Shown here one piece after another: positions 54,883 through 64,000 of a stretch of DNA of 64,000 nucleotides; positions within the stretch are counted from its first letter, which is position 1, and every line of letters starts with the position of its first letter. Both the position numbers and the translations under genes were made by a program. This stretch comes from Chitinophagaceae bacterium C216 (lineage in GTDB: Bacteria; Bacteroidota; Bacteroidia; Chitinophagales; Chitinophagaceae), in the NCBI GenBank assembly GCA_028485475.2, contig CP144143.1, forward strand, positions 62,001 through 126,000, given 5' to 3'. The notes below the pieces were generated by a model. That model saw only the letters and a list, made by a program, of their open reading frames with translations. It was not told where the DNA came from and did not search any database.

Positions 54883-57800
54883 ATGAAACGAAAAACTGGA
54901 ATCTGTTTTCTCGCAAAAATGCACCTGCATTCCCTGTTGCAAAAAGTATTATTAGCCATAATGCTTTTGACAGGAGGTTCAATGTATGCTCAGTTTACCA
55001 ACAATCAGCTTAGTGGAAAAGTAATCAACCTTGCCGGCGAACCATTGGCCGGGGTTACCATTTCTATTAAAGAAACGGCTCAAACGGTGGTGGCCGATGC
55101 CGAAGGAAATTTCACTATTACAGCTAGCGAAAACAACACATTAGTTATCAATTATGTAGGATATAATCCTTACGAATCACCAATAAAAAACATCAATAGT
55201 TTCACTTTTATCTTAGCTCCTACCGGCGGAGCCCTTACCGATGTGGTAGTAATGGGGTATACATCGCAAAAAAAGGCCAGTGTAACGGGCTCCGTAACGG
55301 TTGTAGATCTTAACAATCTACAAAAAACCAAGTCTCCAGATGTAATCCAAGCCTTACAAGGTCAGGTATCCGGGGTAATGATTCAAAGTAGCACCGGACA
55401 GCCGGGAGATGCTATCGAAATCCGCATCCGCGGTATTGGAACCATAGGTAATGTAGATCCACTATATATTGTCGATGGCGTTCCTACCAAAAATCTCACA
55501 TTTTTGGATCCCGCCGACATTCAAAGCATGTCGGTATTAAAAGATGCTTCGGCCACTTCCATTTATGGTTCAAGAGCGGCAAATGGTGTGGTAATCTTTA
55601 CCACCAAAAGGGGTAGCAAAGGGAAAAGTAATGTAGTGGTAGACTATTATACAGGCATCACCCGTCCTTCTCGCTTGCCGAAAATGCTCAATGCCGAACA
55701 ATATTTAACCGTAAAAGATATAGCTTGGCACAATACCGCCGGAAATGATCCTGCAGCTATCAGTCCTTATGCAGCATTAAAAGCATCAGGCAATTATGCT
55801 AATACCAACTGGCTAGATGAACTTTTCACTACCGGTACATCGAACAAACTGAACGTTTCGGCTAGTGGAGGCTCAGACAAAGTACAATACTACTTATCGG
55901 CAGGATACTATTATGCCAATGGTATCATTATAAAGAAAAACGACGCTTTCAAGCGTTTCAATATGCGCGCCAATATCAATGCTAACATAACCGATAGGTT
56001 AAGCGCAGGCGTCAATTTTCAGTTGATCAATGCTACACAAGATAAACTTTCATCCAGTGGCGATGCACCCGGTATCATCAGGCATGCTTTATTACGTCCA
56101 CCGGTAATTTCTGTATATAAAGACCCATCTGATCCTACATATAAAGCATCAGATCCTTTTACCGATTTGCCTTTCTATGCACAAAATCTGGCTGCCAACG
56201 GTGGACGTTGGAATGGTGCGCAAAACTATTTTGAATTTACAGCCAACCCTATTGCTTTAGTACATTATACCGACAATAAACTCAAAAACTTTAGAAACTT
56301 CGGAAATGCATATCTGGAATACAGTTTTCTGCCTGACAAATCATTAAAACTGCGTTCTAGCTATGGCGGAGACATTATCTTCTTCCATAACAAAGCCTTC
56401 TATCCCAACTTCGGTGATGATGATGGGGGTGGCGGTCAATATGCCGGTATGGGACGTCAGAACAGACCTAACAGCTTGGTAGAATTAAGAAGTCAGGTAA
56501 GTACATTGGTTATCAGTAACACTTTAAACTATCAGAAACTACTACAAGACAGACACAGCTTGAATGTGCTGCTAGGTCACGAATACATCAAAAACAAAGA
56601 AGACAATTTAAGTGGTAGCAGAATCGACTTTGATAAGGATGATCCGGCATTCAGATTCTTAGACTACGGTAATACTACCACCGGCCTCTGGAACGGTGGT
56701 ACACAACCCAATAACTGGGCGTTGATGTCTTTCTTTGCTTCGGCCAACTATGGTCTCGATAACAAATATTACCTGAACGGAACACTACGTGCTGATGGTT
56801 CTTCTAAGTTCGGACCTAACAATAAATGGGCGTTTTTCCCGTCTATTGCAGCAGCATGGGTAGTTTCGAGAGAAGACTTTATGCAATCTGCTAACTGGAT
56901 CAACAACCTAAAGTTAAGAGCAAGCTGGGGTGTATCCGGTAATCAGGAAATTCCGAATGATGCTTACCAAACCGTAGTATCACAAGTGGGTGGAGTTGTC
57001 AATATCATCCGCTACGGCAACCCCGACTTGAAATGGGAAGCTACCAAGCAAACCGATATCGGTTTCGACTTAGACATCTTTAACAACCGACTCTTCATTT
57101 CAGCCGACTACTATCACAAACGTACTGAAGACATTTTGTTGGCAGTCCCGTTGCCGGCCGTATCAGTGGGTGTAATTCAGCCTACTTATGTAAATGCGGG
57201 AGTAGTCACTAACAAAGGTTTTGAAGCTGCCATATTATATCGCAGTAATAGACAGCATGCATTTAGATACGAAATAGGTGCCAATGTTACCACACAAAAG
57301 AATATCGTAAATAAACTTTACGAATTTGTACCCAATATTATCGACAATAACAGCAGAACCATTACATTACCCGGTTATGCAATTAACTCCTACTACGGAC
57401 TGGAGTTTGGAGGTATCTATCAAAATCAAAGCGAAATCGACAACTATTTATTCAGCAACACCAACGGTGCTAAACCAGGCGACATCAAATTCAGAGATGT
57501 AAACAATGACGGACAAATCGACGATAACGACCGTGTGGTGCTGGGTAACAATATTCCTAAGCTGTTCTACGGTTTCAATTTCAATGCATCGTACAAAAAT
57601 TTCGATCTTTCGTTCCTATTCCAAGGTGTACAAGGGGTGCATAGATACAATGATTTGAAACAAATATTGAACTATGACACACGTCCGTTCAACTCCACAA
57701 CAGCTGTGCTGGATTCTTGGAACGGCGAAGGTTCCACTAATACTACGCCAAGATTGACCTTTAATGATAACGGGGGTAGCAAAATCTCCAGCATCTTTGT

Positions 57801-58020
57801 AGAAAACGCTTCTTATCTGCGTTTGAAAAACATAGAACTGGGCTACACTTTCAGCGTCCATAAACTTAATCTCAATAAGTGCCGTGTGTATCTCTCTGGA
57901 CAAAATCTGCTCACCTTCACAAAATATAGTGGTCTGGACCCTGAATCTACTTTATTAAAAGATCAGGGGACCTATCCGCAATTGAAAGGATTTATTCTTG
58001 GAGCTAGATTCAATTTCTAA
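54883..58020 (+). CDS. SusC/RagA-family TonB-linked outer-membrane transporter
   Basis: A 1,045-residue glycan importer. After a signal peptide (cleavage near MYAQ) there is a carboxypeptidase-like regulatory domain (about 45-120, LSGKVINLAGEPLAGVTISIK), a plug domain (about 125-250) containing the SusC signature VMGYTSQKKASVTGSV and IVDGVPTKN and KDASATSIYGSRAANGVV, and a 22-strand barrel ending in GFILGARFNF with the terminal Phe. Typical length. It is followed after 18 bases by SusD. Confidence 0.96.
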   Translation: MKRKTGICFLAKMHLHSLLQKVLLAIMLLTGGSMYAQFTNNQLSGKVINLAGEPLAGVTISIKETAQTVVADAEGNFTITASENNTLVINYVGYNPYESPIKNINSFTFILAPTGGALTDVVVMGYTSQKKASVTGSVTVVDLNNLQKTKSPDVIQALQGQVSGVMIQSSTGQPGDAIEIRIRGIGTIGNVDPLYIVDGVPTKNLTFLDPADIQSMSVLKDASATSIYGSRAANGVVIFTTKRGSKGKSNVVVDYYTGITRPSRLPKMLNAEQYLTVKDIAWHNTAGNDPAAISPYAALKASGNYANTNWLDELFTTGTSNKLNVSASGGSDKVQYYLSAGYYYANGIIIKKNDAFKRFNMRANINANITDRLSAGVNFQLINATQDKLSSSGDAPGIIRHALLRPPVISVYKDPSDPTYKASDPFTDLPFYAQNLAANGGRWNGAQNYFEFTANPIALVHYTDNKLKNFRNFGNAYLEYSFLPDKSLKLRSSYGGDIIFFHNKAFYPNFGDDDGGGGQYAGMGRQNRPNSLVELRSQVSTLVISNTLNYQKLLQDRHSLNVLLGHEYIKNKEDNLSGSRIDFDKDDPAFRFLDYGNTTTGLWNGGTQPNNWALMSFFASANYGLDNKYYLNGTLRADGSSKFGPNNKWAFFPSIAAAWVVSREDFMQSANWINNLKLRASWGVSGNQEIPNDAYQTVVSQVGGVVNIIRYGNPDLKWEATKQTDIGFDLDIFNNRLFISADYYHKRTEDILLAVPLPAVSVGVIQPTYVNAGVVTNKGFEAAILYRSNRQHAFRYEIGANVTTQKNIVNKLYEFVPNIIDNNSRTITLPGYAINSYYGLEFGGIYQNQSEIDNYLFSNTNGAKPGDIKFRDVNNDGQIDDNDRVVLGNNIPKLFYGFNFNASYKNFDLSFLFQGVQGVHRYNDLKQILNYDTRPFNSTTAVLDSWNGEGSTNTTPRLTFNDNGGSKISSIFVENASYLRLKNIELGYTFSVHKLNLNKCRVYLSGQNLLTFTKYSGLDPESTLLKDQGTYPQLKGFILGARFNF

Positions 58021-58038
58021 CAATTCAAACTAACAGCA

Positions 58039-59517
58039 ATGAAAAGAAGTTACATATATATAGGCATTATCACCTGCATGCTTACAACAAGTTGCAAAAA
58101 GCAACTTACATCAGAATCTATAGGTCTTCTAACACAGGAACAAGCTAATACCACTCCCACACAAACAACTGTAGAAACGGCAGTAAGATCTTCGTATAAG
58201 ATGCTGGCCAATACCTTAAACATTTTAGGAGAGTGGGATTGGGCCGGCGGCTTGGTATTTCAAAACGATATAGTGTTGTCCGATATCGCCTCCGACGATA
58301 TGGAGAAAAAATGGGTATCAGATGGAGACCAACCTTGGATGGACGAGATCAACAACTTTACCTTCACAGCATCTAATGGTGGTCCAAACGGATTGTGGAA
58401 ATACAACTATGAAGGCATCAAAAGGCTGAACATTGCCATCGGACATTTGACCAATCCTTCCATAGAACAAATAACAGGAATTTCCACCGCCAGAAAAAAC
58501 CAATTATTAGGTGAGAGCTATTTCTTAAGAGCCTACTACTATTTCTCTCTAGTGATCAATTTTGGAGACGTTCCGTTAATTACCAAAACCGTGGAGTCTT
58601 ATCAGGAGGCTTTTGATGTGGCCGTACGCGCTCCGAAAGAAGATGTATGGAATCAGATCAAAACCGACTTAGCTGCCGCCAAACCGTTATTGCCAAATAC
58701 TAAATACAGCTCCGACACAGAACGGTGGCGCGTTTCTAAAGGTGCCGTCATTGCACTACAAGCGAAAGCAGCCCTATATACCCAACAATGGAACGATGTG
58801 ATCACTTATGTGAAAGAATTGGAGGATACGCACTTCTATGATTTAAACACAAATTACTTCAGCAGTTTTAATACTGAGTTTACCGACAATGAAGTGATTT
58901 TTGCATACGATCACACATCCAACGAAATACCCCGAAACGGCAACGGATACTGTGCCGTAATTGGTTGGGGGTTCTTTGCGCCTAGTACAGATTTCTTAAA
59001 CTCTTTCGAGCCTAACGATCCCAGAAAACTCTACACTGTAAACACCGTTACTCAAAATCCTAATAAGCTATTAGGTTCATTAGACGGTACCAACAAAGGC
59101 AACGATGATGCCCCCAACAACAAAATCTTAATTCGGTATGCCGATGTGTTGCTTTGGAAAGCCGAGGCATATTTGGAAACCGGCGACTATGCCAACGCTA
59201 TAGCGTACATTAATAAAATTCGTCAAAGAGCACGTAACACCATTACGGCAGAAGGGAATTACGCTCCGGCCGGTACATTACCCGACCGTCCTAGTTCTAC
59301 CGATAAAGCAACCGTTAAAAATTGGCTGATTGCAGAAAGACGTGCCGAACTGGGATTCGAAAATCATCGCTTTTACGATTTGAGAAGATGGGGTATTGCA
59401 AAACAAGTATTGAATGCATTAGGCAAAAACTTTCAGGATCATCACTATTTATATCCCATTCCGCAAAGCGAAATAGATGCATCCGCACAAACACTAAAAC
59501 AAAACCCTAAATATTAG
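58039..59517 (+). CDS. SusD/RagB-family surface glycan-binding lipoprotein
   Basis: A 492-residue lid for the SusC transporter. The lipobox TTSC lies in MLTTSCKKQL, so the protein is lipid-anchored on the outer membrane. The middle is rich in tetratricopeptide-like helices (ARKNQLLGESYFLRAYYYFSLV, KGAVIALQAKAALYTQQW), and the C-terminal third has RYADVLLWKAEAYLETGDYANAIAYINKIRQRA and RRAELGFENHRFYDLRRWG, classic SusD segments. It is the second gene of the susCD operon. A GC-rich hairpin follows 29 bases after the stop. Confidence 0.95.
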   Translation: MKRSYIYIGIITCMLTTSCKKQLTSESIGLLTQEQANTTPTQTTVETAVRSSYKMLANTLNILGEWDWAGGLVFQNDIVLSDIASDDMEKKWVSDGDQPWMDEINNFTFTASNGGPNGLWKYNYEGIKRLNIAIGHLTNPSIEQITGISTARKNQLLGESYFLRAYYYFSLVINFGDVPLITKTVESYQEAFDVAVRAPKEDVWNQIKTDLAAAKPLLPNTKYSSDTERWRVSKGAVIALQAKAALYTQQWNDVITYVKELEDTHFYDLNTNYFSSFNTEFTDNEVIFAYDHTSNEIPRNGNGYCAVIGWGFFAPSTDFLNSFEPNDPRKLYTVNTVTQNPNKLLGSLDGTNKGNDDAPNNKILIRYADVLLWKAEAYLETGDYANAIAYINKIRQRARNTITAEGNYAPAGTLPDRPSSTDKATVKNWLIAERRAELGFENHRFYDLRRWGIAKQVLNALGKNFQDHHYLYPIPQSEIDASAQTLKQNPKY

Positions 59518-59546
59518 TTTCTACTCTACAAGATTCCCCAGTATAA

Positions 59547-59565
59547 GCCGAGCTTATGGCTCGGC
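59547..59565 (+). promoter_or_regulatory. Intercistronic hairpin after susD
   Basis: GCCGAGC pairs with GCTCGGC around TTATG, with no T-tract. It lies between susD and the GH130 gene and probably stabilises the upstream susCD mRNA or tunes downstream expression rather than ending transcription. Confidence 0.5.
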
Positions 59566-59619
59566 ATGGGTGAGTCTTATATCGAAACATCAACTTTAAA
59601 TGCACTAATAAAAATCCTT

Positions 59620-60672
59620 ATGAGCGACATCGCAAAGCGTTTTGCACAAAATCCGTTGTTAAAACCCTCGGATCTGCAACCCAGCATCGAAGGGATGAAA
59701 ATTGCCTGTCTTTTAAATCCAGGTGTATTTACTTACGACAATAAAACCTGGATGCTGATTAGGGTAGCAGAGCGCCCTGTTCAAAAAGAGGATACCATCT
59801 CGTTTCCGATTCTAAAAGAAACCGGAACGATGGAGATCATCGAAATTAAAAAAGATGATCCGGAATTGATGGCCGATGATCCGCGAGTGATTCGATATAA
59901 AGGTTCTGATTATTTAACTACCCTCTCGCATTTGAGATTGGTATGCAGCGAAGATGGTGTGCATTTCTCACAACCCGAAAACTATCCTTTGTTATTAGGT
60001 TCTGGCAAATGGGAAACCTTCGGTATAGAAGACTGTAGAGTGAGCAAATTGGACGATACTTACTATCTCACTTACACCGCGGTTTCTGAAAATGGTGTGG
60101 CGGTGGGATTGCGTACCACAAAGAATTGGAAACAATTTGAACAAAAAGGATTGATTTTTCCGCCGCATAATAAAGACTGCGCCATATTCGAAGAGCGCAT
60201 CAATGGAAAATACTATGCTTTTCATCGACCCAGCAGTGTAGAAATTGGCGGCAACTATATATGGTTAGCTTCTTCTCCAGATGGCATCCATTGGGGTCAA
60301 CACCAATGCATCGTTAAAACACGCGAAGGCATGTGGGATTCGGCAAGAGTAGGTGCCGGTGCGGCTCCTATCAAGACTAAAGACGGATGGTTGGCCATTT
60401 ATCATGGCGCCAATAAAGAACACGTGTATTGCCTCGGTGCTTTCTTATTGGATTTACACAACCCCGGAAAAGTATTGGCACGTACCGAAGAACCCATCAT
60501 GATGCCCACCGAAGATTATGAACTGCATGGCTTTTTCGGAAAAGTGGTGTTTACCAACGGGCACATCGCTCACGACGATGAAGATACCATAACCGTTTAC
60601 TATGGAGCTGCCGATGAGTTCATCTGCGGCGCTCGGTTTTCTATTCAAGAAATCTGCTCCTATTTAAAATGA
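59620..60672 (+). CDS. GH130-family mannoside phosphorylase or beta-mannosidase
   Basis: A 350-residue five-bladed propeller enzyme of GH130, acting on beta-mannosides with either phosphate (phosphorylase) or water. The conserved FGIEDCR (candidate catalytic Asp138), KDCAIFEERINGKYYAFHRP, DSARVGAGAAPIKTKDGWLAIYHG and CLGAFLLDLHNP segments are all present. No signal peptide is seen, so it is cytoplasmic. Start ATG at 59620, 18 codons inside a longer frame whose first residues do not resemble the family. Phosphorylase versus hydrolase depends on phosphate-binding residues I cannot place with confidence. Four bases separate it from the MFS gene. Confidence 0.9.
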   Translation: MSDIAKRFAQNPLLKPSDLQPSIEGMKIACLLNPGVFTYDNKTWMLIRVAERPVQKEDTISFPILKETGTMEIIEIKKDDPELMADDPRVIRYKGSDYLTTLSHLRLVCSEDGVHFSQPENYPLLLGSGKWETFGIEDCRVSKLDDTYYLTYTAVSENGVAVGLRTTKNWKQFEQKGLIFPPHNKDCAIFEERINGKYYAFHRPSSVEIGGNYIWLASSPDGIHWGQHQCIVKTREGMWDSARVGAGAAPIKTKDGWLAIYHGANKEHVYCLGAFLLDLHNPGKVLARTEEPIMMPTEDYELHGFFGKVVFTNGHIAHDDEDTITVYYGAADEFICGARFSIQEICSYLK

Positions 60673-60676
60673 GTTT

Positions 60677-61927
60677 ATGAAAAAACTACTCAACGAAATC
60701 CGTTACTTCCGGTCGCAACCACATAATTTCAAAATACTGGTGCTGACCAATTTGGTATATGCTTTTGTACTGCCTGTTATAGACATTTTCGTGGCAGCTT
60801 ACGTAATGCGCAGCTCCAACGATCCCACCAAAGTGGTGATTTATCAATTAACCATTTATACCGGCATTCCCCTTACGTTTCTATTAAACGGCTTTCTGTT
60901 GGCTCGCTTCAACATTCGAGGCCTGTATTCGATTGGGATGATGTTGAGTGCCGTGTCCATGATTATTATGATGTCATTGAAGGAACTCAATTTAGTGGGC
61001 ATTGGTATGGCAGGACTCACCATGGGCATGTCTTTCGGTTTTTATTGGGCCAACCGAGATTTTTTGGCGTTATCAATCACCAGTGATGCAAATCGTAATT
61101 ATTACTACGGACTTGAAACTTTTTTTTATACCATCATAGCTGTAGCGGTACCCGTAACCATTGGGTGGTTTTTGGAATCGAGAGGAACAGAGCATGCAGC
61201 TGTAAAATCAGGTTATCTTACCATTACTGTAGCCGTATTTATTGTTACACTATTAGCATCAATAGTATGCTTCAGAGGTAATTTCAAAAATCCTGAGCAG
61301 AAAAAATTTATTTACTTCAAGTTTCATCCGCTATGGAACCGGTTACTGGTGCTGGCTGCACTAAAAGGCTTGGCTCAGGGTTTTCTAGTAACGGCACCGG
61401 CCATGCTTATTATGTTGTTAGTAGGTAAAGAAGGGGCATTGGGAACAGCACAATCCATAGGCGCCATACTTTCGGCCATTATAATGTACATAGTAGGTCG
61501 TATATCGAAGCCTGAAGATCGTGTCAAAATTTTTGCTTTGGGATTGTCATTATTTGCTTTGGGTGCAATTGTAAACGGTGCATTGTTTAATCAAACAGGT
61601 GTAGTGATATTTATCTTAGTGCTGCTAATTGCAAAACCGTTGATGGATTTGGCTTACTTCCCTATTCAATTTAAGGTAATCGATATAGTCTCAAAAATTG
61701 AGAACAGAAGCGAGTTTGCCTATATACTCAACCATGAAGCCGGATTGTATGTTGGGCGCTTTACCGGGGCTTTTACCTTTTTACTACTGGCCTACATGGT
61801 ATCGAATGAAGTAGCTTTGCGTTATGCCATTATCATTATTGCCATGTTGCAATTACTATCTATTGTGGTAGCAAAGCAAATTATAAAACAGGGTAACGAA
61901 CTGGGAAAAACAACAGAGACACTTTAA
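60677..61927 (+). CDS. MFS transporter of the GH130 locus
   Basis: A 416-residue major-facilitator protein with about 12 helices. N-terminal half ILVLTNLVYAFVLPVIDIFVAAYVMR, with LARFNIRGLYSIGMMLSA as the loop 2/3 region; C-terminal half LLVGKEGALGTAQSIGAILSAIIMYIVGRISKPEDRVKIF. It follows the GH130 gene by 4 bases and so probably moves the disaccharide or oligosaccharide on which GH130 acts across the inner membrane. No sugar-specific motif is certain. Confidence 0.88.
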   Translation: MKKLLNEIRYFRSQPHNFKILVLTNLVYAFVLPVIDIFVAAYVMRSSNDPTKVVIYQLTIYTGIPLTFLLNGFLLARFNIRGLYSIGMMLSAVSMIIMMSLKELNLVGIGMAGLTMGMSFGFYWANRDFLALSITSDANRNYYYGLETFFYTIIAVAVPVTIGWFLESRGTEHAAVKSGYLTITVAVFIVTLLASIVCFRGNFKNPEQKKFIYFKFHPLWNRLLVLAALKGLAQGFLVTAPAMLIMLLVGKEGALGTAQSIGAILSAIIMYIVGRISKPEDRVKIFALGLSLFALGAIVNGALFNQTGVVIFILVLLIAKPLMDLAYFPIQFKVIDIVSKIENRSEFAYILNHEAGLYVGRFTGAFTFLLLAYMVSNEVALRYAIIIIAMLQLLSIVVAKQIIKQGNELGKTTETL

Positions 61928-61977
61928 AACAAACAATAACTAAAAGTGTCTATTACTTCAAAAATAAAACTAAAGTC

Positions 61978-63687
61978 ATGAAGGTGAGAACGATTTGCTT
62001 GATATGGATATGCCTGACATGGGCTACCATCAATAAAGCTCAAGTGATACAACAGTCACTGCCAAAAATTGATTCAATGCCCGATTGCCCACAGCCTTTC
62101 GGCATCATCGATTTCCGGCAACTGGCCAAAGATTTCGATAAAAAAGTATACGATTTTAATGCCACTGGCGATTACTGGCCTTTGGTATGGTGGGATAGTA
62201 GTGGTAAAAATTTCAACCAACCTGTTGTAGGTATCTATACCGCTATCGGTGATGCCCGTCAGGGGACCAACAACAGAGGCATGTTCCATGAATCTCTGGG
62301 CAGCATGGGCGCTATATTGGGCGCTTCACTGGTTGGTATTGATAAAAGCAAGCAAACCTACAACTATGTGGCCATGCTGAAAAACTACTTCAACCGCGAA
62401 ACAGGTTGGAACATCATGATGAATAACACCTGCCCCGAAGTAGCGTTGTTGGGTGGCGGATATGGTCGCGATTGGTGGTACGATGTTTATCCCAATCTGC
62501 TTTTTTATGCTATTTACGATCTATACCCCAACGAAAAAGATTTCGACTGGATAGCCCGTACCATTGCTGACCAGTTCTATCGGGCCGACTCAGTATTGAA
62601 AGGCAACTACAATTATACTTATTTCAATTACGGAACCCTGCAACCCCATACTACAGAAATCTGCATACAGCCCGATGCAGCGGCTGGTCATGCTTGGGTG
62701 TTGTATATGGCGTATAAAAAATTCGGCGATGAAAAATATCTGAAAGGTGCACTCAGTGCTTTAAAAGCGTTGCAGGCCGTAAAAGAAAACCCGAATTACG
62801 AAGTTTTGATGCCGTTCGGAGCCTATATTGCTGCCCGCATCAATGCCGAACAACATCAGCAATTCGATACCCGCAAGTTCGTGGAGTGGAGCTTCGACGG
62901 TACCGCTGTTTGCCGCGAAGGTTGGGGTGCCTTGCACGGCCGTTGGAACGGTATCGATATTTCAGGGACTTTCGGCAGCACTGTGGATAGAGGCGGCTAT
63001 GCATTTTTAATGAACACTTACGATGCCGCCTGGCCCTTAGTACCGATGGTGCGTTACGATGTCTCTTATGCCAAAGCCATCGGCAAATGGATGCTCAATG
63101 CCGCCAATGCCGCCAAGCTGTTTTATCCGCAGTACATGCCCAAAGCATTTCAAGCATTGCCGCACAAAGCCGAGGTTACCAAAGGCGTGATTGCTTACGA
63201 AGGTATCATTCGCAAATCATCCTATCCCGAATACGCCGATAAGCCCGGTCCTTTAGCGCAAGGCGATGGCCCGCTTTGGGTGCCCGACAAAAACCCTGAT
63301 GTATCGCAATTTAGCGTGTACGGCAGCAGTCACGTAGGAATTTTCGGCAGTATTATACGCCGCACCAATGTAGAAGGTATTTTGGAATTAGACTTATTAG
63401 CTACCGATTTCTTCCGCGACAAAGCTTATCCTTCGTACCTGTATTACAATTCACATTCGAAAGCCAAGAAGGTGCAAATCCTCAATGCCGGCACACATAA
63501 AATCGATTTGTACGATTGCGTATCGGGTCAATTCATTGCCCGAAATATCAAAGGCAAAAAGAAAATCAGTATACCCGCTAAGGAAGCGATGGTATTGGTA
63601 CAAGTGCCTTCCGGCGCCTCCATTACCAAGCAGAATGGAAAGCTATATGCCGATGGAATAGTCATCAACTATAACGCCTCCAGATAA
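61978..63687 (+). CDS. Exported putative glycoside hydrolase, probable alpha/alpha-barrel, unassigned
   Basis: A 569-residue exported protein (signal peptide MKVRTICLIWICLTWATINKA). It is rich in aromatic and acidic residues in short helical repeats, as in (alpha/alpha)6 barrels: YWPLVWWDSSG, GIYTAIGDARQG, MNNTCPEVALLGGGYGRDWWYDVYPN, TTEICIQPDAAAGHAWVLYMAYKKFGDEKYLK, FDGTAVCREGWGALHGRWNGIDISG. The C-terminal 120 residues look like a beta-sandwich (ILELDLLATDFFRDKAYPSYLYYNSHSKAKKVQIL). I do not recognise an assigned CAZy family. Its place at the end of the locus, after GH130 and MFS, suggests it cuts the substrate outside the cytoplasm. Confidence 0.7.
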   Translation: MKVRTICLIWICLTWATINKAQVIQQSLPKIDSMPDCPQPFGIIDFRQLAKDFDKKVYDFNATGDYWPLVWWDSSGKNFNQPVVGIYTAIGDARQGTNNRGMFHESLGSMGAILGASLVGIDKSKQTYNYVAMLKNYFNRETGWNIMMNNTCPEVALLGGGYGRDWWYDVYPNLLFYAIYDLYPNEKDFDWIARTIADQFYRADSVLKGNYNYTYFNYGTLQPHTTEICIQPDAAAGHAWVLYMAYKKFGDEKYLKGALSALKALQAVKENPNYEVLMPFGAYIAARINAEQHQQFDTRKFVEWSFDGTAVCREGWGALHGRWNGIDISGTFGSTVDRGGYAFLMNTYDAAWPLVPMVRYDVSYAKAIGKWMLNAANAAKLFYPQYMPKAFQALPHKAEVTKGVIAYEGIIRKSSYPEYADKPGPLAQGDGPLWVPDKNPDVSQFSVYGSSHVGIFGSIIRRTNVEGILELDLLATDFFRDKAYPSYLYYNSHSKAKKVQILNAGTHKIDLYDCVSGQFIARNIKGKKKISIPAKEAMVLVQVPSGASITKQNGKLYADGIVINYNASR

Positions 63688-63710
63688 GACGTGTAACATA
63701 CCATCCAAAT

Positions 63711-63746
63711 GCCGCGTATGAATTAGACCTTCATCGCGGCGTTTTT
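63711..63746 (+). terminator. Terminator of the utilisation locus
   Basis: GCCGCG-T-ATGAA pairs with TTCAT-CGCGGC as an interrupted stem around a 7-base loop, followed by GTTTTT, 23 bases after the stop. Confidence 0.8.
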
Positions 63747-63946
63747 ATTCCTGCGACTACTTGGGTATTGATACATTCCCATTTGAGGGTACATATACTA
63801 AAAAACACATTTATCAATATAAAATATTATAAAAAACCATTAGATGAAACCATTTCTGATGGTTTATATCCGACTGAATTTTAAAGATTTTGGATACAGA
63901 TTCGGAACAAAGGCACCTATATAAAAACAAAACCTCTTATATTCCT

Positions 63947-63954
63947 TACCTTTG
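63947..63954 (+). promoter_or_regulatory. -7 box of the gene entering at the right edge
   Basis: TACCTTTG matches TAnnTTTG exactly and lies 19 bases before the ATG at 63974. The 200 bases to the left are AT-rich with a weak ACCAT/ATGGT hairpin and no gene. Confidence 0.6.
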
Positions 63955-63973
63955 CACTCATTTTTAGTAGAGT

Positions 63974-64000
63974 ATGAGCGTAAAATACCATGAGTTCCAA
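63974..64000 (+). CDS. Start of a gene cut by the window edge
   Basis: Nine codons from ATG (MSVKYHEFQ), preceded by a good promoter box. Too short to name. Confidence 0.55.

Noticed and set aside
63761-63910. ACCAT/ATGGT hairpin with T-run on the minus strand near the right edge
   Set aside because: No minus-strand gene lies upstream of it, and the stem is only 5 bp.

Overview
The window reads as chromosomal DNA of a Bacteroidota bacterium, most likely of the Chitinophagaceae type. The basis is the Bacteroidota -7 promoter box (TAnnTTTG) in front of many genes, a SusC/SusD pair controlled by a hybrid two-component regulator, two CBM20-like modules on MalQ, a long periplasmic N-terminus on ATP synthase subunit a, and general homology. 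The genus is inferred from overall protein character and was not searched. Coding density is high. There is no rRNA, CRISPR array, insertion sequence or phage gene; one tRNA-Val(UAC) is present.

Layout. 1-13 kb: malQ, a stand-alone 51-residue membrane peptide gene with its own promoter-like box and terminator, infC, a tolC/MFP/RND efflux operon lying between infC and thrS, and an outer-membrane beta-barrel gene. 13-20 kb: smc, an APC amino-acid permease, tRNA-Val, an Rrf2 regulator with an NmrA-like oxidoreductase, and a small cytochrome c lipoprotein. 20-23 kb: a GH78 alpha-L-rhamnosidase. 23-34.5 kb: a complete C5-route protoheme locus. hemA-C-D-E-F-B-N-(STM3941-family)-hemL run on the minus strand, and hemH-hemJ diverge on the plus strand. 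Every step from glutamyl-tRNA to protoheme is covered, with both the aerobic (HemF) and anaerobic (HemN) coproporphyrinogen oxidases. 34.5-38 kb: aqpZ and a partial ATP synthase operon (atpB-E-F-H) that ends without atpA/atpG. 38-42.4 kb: ruvC, a flippase-like protein with a DUF3108 protein, and a PhoR/PhoB-like two-component pair.

42.6-50 kb is the least understood part. A minus-strand trio encodes a circularly permuted ATP-grasp protein, an alpha-E protein and a transglutaminase-fold enzyme. This is the set that often accompanies the Anbu proteasome-like peptidase, but no Anbu gene is visible. Facing the trio is an exported 754-residue protein with a C-terminal His/Cys pattern that weakly resembles clan CD (caspase-like) peptidases. 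On the other side lies a divergent PaaK-like adenylating enzyme. The alpha-E gene has an in-frame TGA exactly where its family normally has the Trp of the N-terminal WMARY segment.

50.5-63.7 kb is a polysaccharide utilisation locus: hybrid two-component regulator, SusC, SusD, GH130, MFS transporter and an unassigned probable alpha/alpha-barrel enzyme. An 18-bp direct repeat with 21-bp period lies just upstream of the susC -7 box and is a good candidate for the regulator's binding site. The window ends in the first nine codons of a new gene.
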